IMG/VR virus record: IMGVR_UViG_3300011115_000255
Span: 1-35,899 of that record
Direction: 5' to 3' (one strand)
From: a virus
DNA length: 35,899 nucleotides
The notes under the pieces are model-generated. The model ran no database searches and was not told the DNA's origin. It saw only the letters and a list, made by a program, of their open reading frames with translations. Positions within the stretch are counted from its first letter, which is position 1; every line of letters starts with the position of its first letter. A program made the position numbers and the translations under genes. Positions 30,903 through 35,899 of this stretch are shown here, piece by piece.

Positions 30903-31256
30903 ATGGCTGCCACGCAAGTATTACGAACAGCTGGGCCAACAACTGCAATAGCCGTTACAACGTCAAGTAGTACTGCTGTAACGATTACTCCAGCTGGTAC
31001 AACGCAAGTTAGTTATTGTGCATTCTTGAATGTTGCAAGTACACCAATAGCAATTACTATTACTCCTGTGGTGGCTGGTGTAGGAACGGCAGTTGCAGCA
31101 GCATTTCCATCGGCTGGCTCATCTAATAACACGATTGTTTTAGGTGTTTCGATGAGTACTCCAATGGTAATTGCTGTACCTCCAATATTCCAAGTAACTG
31201 CAATAGGCACAGCTAGTTCGACATTATATGTAACACCAATGGTTGACCAGACTTAG
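30903..31256 (+). CDS. Small beta-rich virion protein, unknown
   Basis: 117 residues, almost without charged residues, Ala/Thr/Val-rich (AIAVTTSSSTAVTITPAGTT, VGTAVAAAFPSAGSSNNTIV, MVIAVPPIFQVTAIGTASST). All-beta composition like the neighbour; it may be a paralogue that has drifted or a partner in the same ring or shell. No family recognised. The fibre gene follows after 8 bp. Confidence 0.55.
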   Translation: MAATQVLRTAGPTTAIAVTTSSSTAVTITPAGTTQVSYCAFLNVASTPIAITITPVVAGVGTAVAAAFPSAGSSNNTIVLGVSMSTPMVIAVPPIFQVTAIGTASSTLYVTPMVDQT

Positions 31257-31264
31257 GAGTTTTT

Positions 31265-33151
31265 ATGGCTGATCCAGCCTCCACGGTAGATCAAAATCTA
31301 CTGCCAGTCCAGGCTTACTTTAACTTGGACGGTAGTTTTAGTACATTTATTGGGCAGAATCAGCCATTCTATGCCACAACTAATCCAAGTCAATCTGGGT
31401 TATCGATCACGAATAGCACAATCAATAGCACGACTATTGGTGCTACAAGTCCGTCAACTGGTGCATTTACAAGCCTATCTACGACAACAGGTACGGTAGC
31501 CACTAGTCCAACATCAAACACCGATATTGCTAATAAACTGTATGTAGATACGGTTGCACAAGGACTTAATCCAAAGAATGCTTGTCAGGTAGCAACAACT
31601 GTCAACATTACTTTATCTGGATTACAGTCAATTGATAGTTACACTACATTAGCTGGTGATCGAGTATTAGTAAAAAATCAGTCTACACAGGCTAATAATG
31701 GTATTTATGTGGCCTCTAGTTCAGCATGGACAAGAGCAACTGATATGGATACTTGGTCAGAAGTGCCAGGAGCATATACAGTCATATTAAATGGTGGTCA
31801 ATCAAGTACTGGTTGGGTATCTACGTCAGCAAGTACAGGCACAATTAATGTCACGGCAATTACTTGGACTCAATTTAGTTTAAATTCCACCTACTATGCT
31901 GGTACAGGACTGAGTTTATCCTCCAATACTTTTAGTATTACAAATACTGGAGTAACGGCTGCTAGTTATGGATCTGCCAGTCAATCCTTAACAGCTGTAG
32001 TCAATGCTCAAGGACAATTAACCAGTTTAGCTGCACAAAGTATTGCCATTAGTAATACTCAGGTAAGTGGATTAGGCACAATGAGCACTCAGAATGCTAA
32101 TAGTGTCTCTATAACTGGTGGAAGTATCACAGGAACGACTATAAGTGGCTCTACAGGAGCTTTTACAACTCTGTCAGCCTCTGGTGTTATTACATCAACT
32201 GTAGCGACAGGAACAGCTCCTTTTACCGTTTCTAGCACAACTGCTGTAGCTAACCTAAGTATTGGTGGAAATGCAGCCACAGCTACAACGGCATCGAGCG
32301 TAACGAATGCATTAACTTTTAATAACTTAGGAGCTGGAGACAGTTCTGGCACAACTTTTAATGGTTCAGCAGCTAGGACATTGTCGTATAACTCTATCGG
32401 AGCACCATCAACCACAGGCACAAATGCTACAGGCACATGGGGAATCTCGGTAACTGGTAACGCTGGAACAGTTACAAATGGAGTAGTTACGACAGGATCT
32501 TACTCAAATCCATCTTGGATAACTTCTATTTTAGGATCGATTGTAAGTGGAGCAGTCACAAGTGCTACCACGGCTACAAATTTAGCTGGAGGCACAACTG
32601 GTGCTATTGCTTACCAAAGTGGAGTAGGAGCAAGTACTTTCTTAACTTTAGGTACAACAAACTATGTATTAACAGCTGGAGCAAGTGCTCCTCAGTATGT
32701 AGCTCAGAGTACTTTATCGGTAGGATCGGCAACAAGTGCAACCACAGCGACTACAGCAACTAATCTTGCTGGTGGAATAGCTAGTCAGATACCTTACCAA
32801 ACAGCAGCTGGGACAACATCATTTATAGCTAATGGTACAAGTGGTTATGTATTGACCAGTAATGGTACTGCTGTACCTAGTTGGCAGACAAATGCAGCCT
32901 CGGTATCGGTCACGGATGACACAACTACTGCCAGCACTCGGTATCCATTATTTGCTAATCAAACATCTGGGAGCATAACCACTCAATACACTAGCTCTAC
33001 AAAACTGCAATTTGTACCCAGTACAGGCACATTAACGGCTACAGTTCATGCTGGTGGAGCTGCTTTAACTAGTGGGAACATAGATAATGTAGTGATAGGC
33101 AATACAACGGCAGTAAGTGGTAAGTTTAGTACGGTAATTATTGCACCATGA
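31265..33151 (+). CDS. Tail fibre 1 (long shaft, no S74 domain)
   Basis: 628 residues. Residues ~75-200 (SPTSNTDIANKLYVDTVAQG, GDRVLVKNQSTQANNGIYVA, WTRATDMDTWSEVPGAYTVI) are the common N-terminal fibre domain. The rest is a Ser/Thr/Gly/Ala shaft with the repeat GNAATATTASSVTNALTFNN, NATGTWGISVTGNAGTVTNG. There is no S74 end: it stops at AVSGKFSTVIIAP, so it may be the proximal shaft onto which another fibre docks. The stop overlaps the next ATG by 4 bases. Confidence 0.82.
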   Translation: MADPASTVDQNLLPVQAYFNLDGSFSTFIGQNQPFYATTNPSQSGLSITNSTINSTTIGATSPSTGAFTSLSTTTGTVATSPTSNTDIANKLYVDTVAQGLNPKNACQVATTVNITLSGLQSIDSYTTLAGDRVLVKNQSTQANNGIYVASSSAWTRATDMDTWSEVPGAYTVILNGGQSSTGWVSTSASTGTINVTAITWTQFSLNSTYYAGTGLSLSSNTFSITNTGVTAASYGSASQSLTAVVNAQGQLTSLAAQSIAISNTQVSGLGTMSTQNANSVSITGGSITGTTISGSTGAFTTLSASGVITSTVATGTAPFTVSSTTAVANLSIGGNAATATTASSVTNALTFNNLGAGDSSGTTFNGSAARTLSYNSIGAPSTTGTNATGTWGISVTGNAGTVTNGVVTTGSYSNPSWITSILGSIVSGAVTSATTATNLAGGTTGAIAYQSGVGASTFLTLGTTNYVLTAGASAPQYVAQSTLSVGSATSATTATTATNLAGGIASQIPYQTAAGTTSFIANGTSGYVLTSNGTAVPSWQTNAASVSVTDDTTTASTRYPLFANQTSGSITTQYTSSTKLQFVPSTGTLTATVHAGGAALTSGNIDNVVIGNTTAVSGKFSTVIIAP

Positions 33152-33459
33152 TGACTTGGAAAATCTTAGAAGTCATTAAAGATGGTGAATTAATCAGCCA
33201 GGCTAAATACCATGTGAAGTTAGTTATTGAGGATTTTATGGTGGAAACTGAAGGCCATTGGTACTTTAGTGATAAAGAAGTAAAGACAGATTTTGCCGAA
33301 GTAAAAGAGGCTGACGTAATTAATTGGATTAAATCAGAAAGTAGTCAAAACGGCATAAATATTATAGAATCAAGGCTTGAGGAGCAACTAGCATCATTAC
33401 AAAATGAACAGAAAGTTAATCTACCTTGGTTGCCAAAAACATTTAAATTGAAGGAATAA
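33148..33459 (+). CDS. Small protein between the fibre genes, unknown
   Basis: 103 residues, charged: MTWKILEVIKDGELISQAKY, then HVKLVIEDFMVETEGHWYFS and a helical C-terminus with SRLEEQLASLQNEQKVNLPW. It resembles small phage proteins placed beside fibres, which may be fibre assembly factors. No family recognised. It sits 2 bp before the second fibre. Confidence 0.55.
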   Translation: MMTWKILEVIKDGELISQAKYHVKLVIEDFMVETEGHWYFSDKEVKTDFAEVKEADVINWIKSESSQNGINIIESRLEEQLASLQNEQKVNLPWLPKTFKLKE

Positions 33460-33461
33460 TC

Positions 33462-35240
33462 ATGGGCCAGATCGTATTTCAAGCAACTCTAGGTGGACAA
33501 GTAGCAGTAGCTGGGCCAAATACGGCATCATCTTTTACGCTAACATTGCCAGCTGCTACGGATACTTTAGTTGGTAAAGCCACAACTGATACTCTGACAA
33601 ACAAGACTTTAACTAGTCCTACGATAACTGGTGCAACACTTACAACAAGTGCATTTAATGGCACAGTAGGTGCTACAACAGCTTCTACAGGTGCATTTAC
33701 TACACTTTCTACATCATCTACAACAACATTATCAGGACTAACTGCATCAACAGCATTAGCCTTAGATGCAAGTAAGAATGTAGTTTCTGTCACAAATACA
33801 GGTACAGGTAATAATGTTTTATCTGCTAGTCCTACATTAACAGGAACGATAGCTGGTGCTAGTTTAAGTTTATCTAGTCTAACAAGTGGTCGAGTAACTT
33901 ATGCAGGTGCTAGTGGATTATTAACGGATAGTGCTAATTTAACTTTTAGTGGAAGTGCTTTAACTGTAACTGGCACAGGTAATTTTGGTTCTTCATCAAG
34001 TCAAACAGCAATAGCATTAACACCATATACTACTTATGGTTCTGCACAAATTTATGTAACAAATAGTACAACTGGATTACGATTAGTTGGTGGTGCAACA
34101 GAAGGTTCGGATGCACAAATTCTTCTTGGTGGTTTATCGGGAGGTCTTACATCTAATATTTACTTTGATGGTGCTAATAAGATTTTTAGAACGGCAAGTG
34201 GTACAGAACAGATGAGAATTACTAGTGCTGGTAATGTAGGTATAGGTACTAGTAGTCCAGTATCAAAACTAGATGTTACTGGTCAAGTAACTGCTACAGG
34301 CGGAATATTTAAAGCAAATGGCGCACCGTCTTTAAGTGCGGCTTCAGCAGGTGAAGCAATACTTGCACCTGAAGGAACTTATGGTGCATTACTCTATGGT
34401 AGGGGTACAACTTACGATGTAGTGCTTGCACAGAGAAGCACAGGTGTTGCTTTGGGTGTGCTTGCTGGAACAAACAATGTAACTTTTCCTGGTCTAGTCG
34501 GTATAGGTACTACTAGTCCAGCATCTAGACTTCATGTTGTTGGTGCTGATAACACAAACCCGTCAGTTATTGTTGCAAATTCAAGCACTAGTAATGGTAT
34601 TTTACAACTAGGTTCTAGTGGTGCAACTTATCAAATTCTTGGTGGTGATTATCAAGGTAATATGCTTTTTCAGATGTCTGGTGCAACTCCATTTGTTTTT
34701 ACTACTAATGGTTCAGAAAGAGTCCGTATAGACTCTAGTGGTAATTTGTTGGTGGGTACTACAAGTGTAAGTACAACTAATCCCGGATGTTTTATTGCGC
34801 CAAATGGTTCTCGCCAAACTGGAAATAGCGCAGGACCATCGGGTTGGACTTTTGATGTATTTCAGCGTAGTGGAACAACCGTTGGATCCATAACTCAAAA
34901 TGGTACTACAGGTGTTCTTTACAATTTAACGTCTGATTATCGCCTTAAAAATAACCCAACAGCATTAACTGGTGCATCAGAATTTATTATGGCTTTACAA
35001 CCCAAGACTTGGGATTGGTGGGATGGTTCGGGTAAAGGTGTTGGATTTATAGCCCATGAATTTATGGAAGTTGCTAAGTACTCAGGTAATGGCGCAAAAG
35101 ATGAAGTTGATGAAGAAGGCAAACCTAAGTATCAATCTATTCAACCATCATCATCCGAAGTTATGGCTAATCTTGTAGCGTTAGTACAAGAGTTAAAGCA
35201 AGAAGTAGATTCACTTAAACAACAACTAGCATCTAGATAG
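33462..35240 (+). CDS. Tail fibre 2 with S74 intramolecular chaperone
   Basis: 592 residues, complete. The N-terminus MGQIVFQATLGGQVAVAGPN, then FTLTLPAATDTLVGKATTDT is a typical fibre base; the shaft follows, including the segment 33849-34757 identical to the first fibre. The unique tip (residues ~433-490: GCFIAPNGSRQTGNSAGPSG, SGWTFDVFQRSG) precedes an S74 domain with SDYRLKNN, then WDWWDGSGKGVGFIAHEFME and a terminal coiled coil. Its tip and chaperone differ from those at 1-1622, so the two probably bind different receptors. Role inferred from family. Confidence 0.88.
   Translation: MGQIVFQATLGGQVAVAGPNTASSFTLTLPAATDTLVGKATTDTLTNKTLTSPTITGATLTTSAFNGTVGATTASTGAFTTLSTSSTTTLSGLTASTALALDASKNVVSVTNTGTGNNVLSASPTLTGTIAGASLSLSSLTSGRVTYAGASGLLTDSANLTFSGSALTVTGTGNFGSSSSQTAIALTPYTTYGSAQIYVTNSTTGLRLVGGATEGSDAQILLGGLSGGLTSNIYFDGANKIFRTASGTEQMRITSAGNVGIGTSSPVSKLDVTGQVTATGGIFKANGAPSLSAASAGEAILAPEGTYGALLYGRGTTYDVVLAQRSTGVALGVLAGTNNVTFPGLVGIGTTSPASRLHVVGADNTNPSVIVANSSTSNGILQLGSSGATYQILGGDYQGNMLFQMSGATPFVFTTNGSERVRIDSSGNLLVGTTSVSTTNPGCFIAPNGSRQTGNSAGPSGWTFDVFQRSGTTVGSITQNGTTGVLYNLTSDYRLKNNPTALTGASEFIMALQPKTWDWWDGSGKGVGFIAHEFMEVAKYSGNGAKDEVDEEGKPKYQSIQPSSSEVMANLVALVQELKQEVDSLKQQLASR
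33849..34757 (+). repeat. 909-bp direct repeat, copy 2 (fibre shaft)
   Basis: Identical to 192-1100 by reading; see that entry for the boundaries. It codes for fibre 2 residues ~130-432, including the two GIGT-SP repeats, up to the codons for SGNLLVG. Confidence 0.95.
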
Positions 35241-35250
35241 GAGAATTAAA

Positions 35251-35568
35251 ATGGCAAACACTTATTTATGGACAATTACTTGTATGGACTGCTCTACAAC
35301 AGAGACTAATCCTGATACTGTAATCACAGCACATTGGACTTGTAGTGGCACAGATGGCACATATAACGCATCTGTATACTCTACTTGTTCATTTCAACCA
35401 CCTGAAGGTTCATTTACACCTTACGCAGACTTAACGCAAGAACAAGTCTTAGGATGGTGTTGGTCTGATGGTGTAGATAAAGATGCAACAGAATCAGCAG
35501 TAGGAACTCAGTTAGCAAACTTAGCAAATCCTCCTGTTGTAACACCTGCATTACCTTGGAGTGCATAG
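35251..35568 (+). CDS. Small Cys-containing fibre-associated protein (DUF7936-like), copy 2
   Basis: 105 residues: MANTYLWTITCMDCSTTETN, DGTYNASVYSTCSFQPPEGS, ending NPPVVTPALPWSA. A paralogue of the gene at 2154-2465: the second half (DLTQEQVLGWCWSDGVDKDA) is identical in protein for 20 residues, but the DNA differs at scattered sites. It follows fibre 2 by 10 bp with no HNH gene between, showing the uninterrupted form of the cassette. Ribosome site GGAGAA. Confidence 0.75.
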   Translation: MANTYLWTITCMDCSTTETNPDTVITAHWTCSGTDGTYNASVYSTCSFQPPEGSFTPYADLTQEQVLGWCWSDGVDKDATESAVGTQLANLANPPVVTPALPWSA

Positions 35569-35595
35569 ATTTTTTAACCAACCTAGGAGTATTAA

Positions 35596-35802
35596 ATGAG
35601 TCAAGACAAGAAAAAAACTCAGATAACGATTGATGATGTATCTTACAATTTTGAAGATTTAACACCTGAACAACAAGAATTATTTTCTCATTGTGTCAAT
35701 TTAGATCAAAAGATTGGTAGTACACAATTTCAATTAATACAGTTAAATGGTGGTAAAGAGCATTTTATTAATAAACTGAAGGATTCTTTAGAGAGCAAAT
35801 AA
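35596..35802 (+). CDS. Small conserved protein (DUF6447-like)
   Basis: 68 residues: MSQDKKKTQITIDDVSYNFE, DLTPEQQELFSHCVNLDQKI and a helical end. The N-terminus with KK-ITIDD-YNFEDL and the helical follow-up resemble DUF6447, a small family of unknown function beside fibre genes. Ribosome site AGGAG. Shares one base with the next start. Confidence 0.6.
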   Translation: MSQDKKKTQITIDDVSYNFEDLTPEQQELFSHCVNLDQKIGSTQFQLIQLNGGKEHFINKLKDSLESK

Positions 35803-35899
35803 TGGCAGAGATTGACCCTATAAAAGTTGGTGTTATGTGGCAAAAGTTAGAGACTATGGAGCAAGAGGTCTCTGAGTTGCGTGCAGATGTCAAAACACT
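35802..35899 (+). CDS. Partial gene at the window end, coiled-coil start
   Basis: ATG at 35802; 32 residues visible: MAEIDPIKVGVMWQKLETME, then QEVSELRADVKN. A heptad pattern suggests a coiled coil; similar small phage proteins continue to a TM helix. The 3' end lies outside the window. Confidence 0.55.
   Translation, partial: MAEIDPIKVGVMWQKLETMEQEVSELRADVKT

Noticed and set aside
32089-32436. Minus-strand 115-residue open frame inside the fibre gene
   Set aside because: It is the mirror of a low-complexity Ala/Thr/Val-rich fibre shaft, with no ribosome site and no operon partner; the same holds for other opposite-strand frames in 3854-4072 and 33479-33793.

Overview
The window is about 36 kb of AT-rich, gene-dense DNA from a tailed, podovirus-type bacteriophage with a P22-like virion plan. 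The evidence is a complete packaging and head set (small and large terminase, P22-type portal, scaffold, P22-type coat), a P22-type tail hub (gp4-like and gp10-like packaged-DNA stabilisation proteins), three large candidate ejection proteins and a set of tail fibres. The host cannot be read from the sequence. The gene style (Lys-rich small proteins before the terminase, DUF7936-like genes beside fibres, a YdaS/Cro-like regulator, AT-rich codons) resembles phages of aquatic Proteobacteria, but that is inference. No integrase, CI-type repressor, tRNA or CRISPR array was seen. The window starts inside one fibre gene and ends inside a small gene. Because the coat lies near the right end and the gp4/gp10 genes near the left end, the molecule is probably circular or circularly permuted and cut inside the fibre region.

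Layout. Positions 1-2465 hold the 3' part of a tail fibre with a C-terminal S74 chaperone, an HNH-AP2 homing endonuclease and a small DUF7936-like gene. Positions 2472-12626 are the tail hub and ejection genes. Positions 12623-14609 are a lysis cassette: several very small membrane proteins, a holin and an M15 peptidase endolysin. Positions 14606-17424 are the only minus-strand block, a tightly overlapping operon with a lambda-Red-like recombination set (a Sak3/DUF1071-type annealing protein, a YqaJ exonuclease and a possible ssDNA-binding protein). Positions 17425-17710 are the divergent control region, with a 12-bp inverted repeat and a phased TATACAA repeat under a sigma70-like promoter. 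Positions 17711-22071 carry a Cro/YdaS-like regulator, a replication initiator with iteron-like repeats inside the gene (probable origin), a DnaB-type helicase, a DNA cytosine methyltransferase-like protein, two small nucleases and RusA. Positions 22110-23666 carry small basic and zinc-binding proteins and a GroES-like co-chaperonin. Positions 23683-31256 are packaging, head and decoration-like genes. Positions 31265-35899 are two more fibre genes and accessory genes.

The most striking signals are these. (1) Two fibre genes share what reads as an exactly identical 909-bp central segment, but both their upstream sequence and their C-terminal receptor/chaperone ends differ, and a homing endonuclease sits directly after one copy. 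(2) One beta-rich module of about 65 residues occurs three times, inserted in the two neighbouring tail-hub proteins. (3) A ParB-like-domain protein between portal and scaffold carries the same N-terminal tag as the scaffold. (4) A lambda-like origin appears to lie inside the initiator gene. (5) A GroES homologue is encoded just upstream of the head genes.
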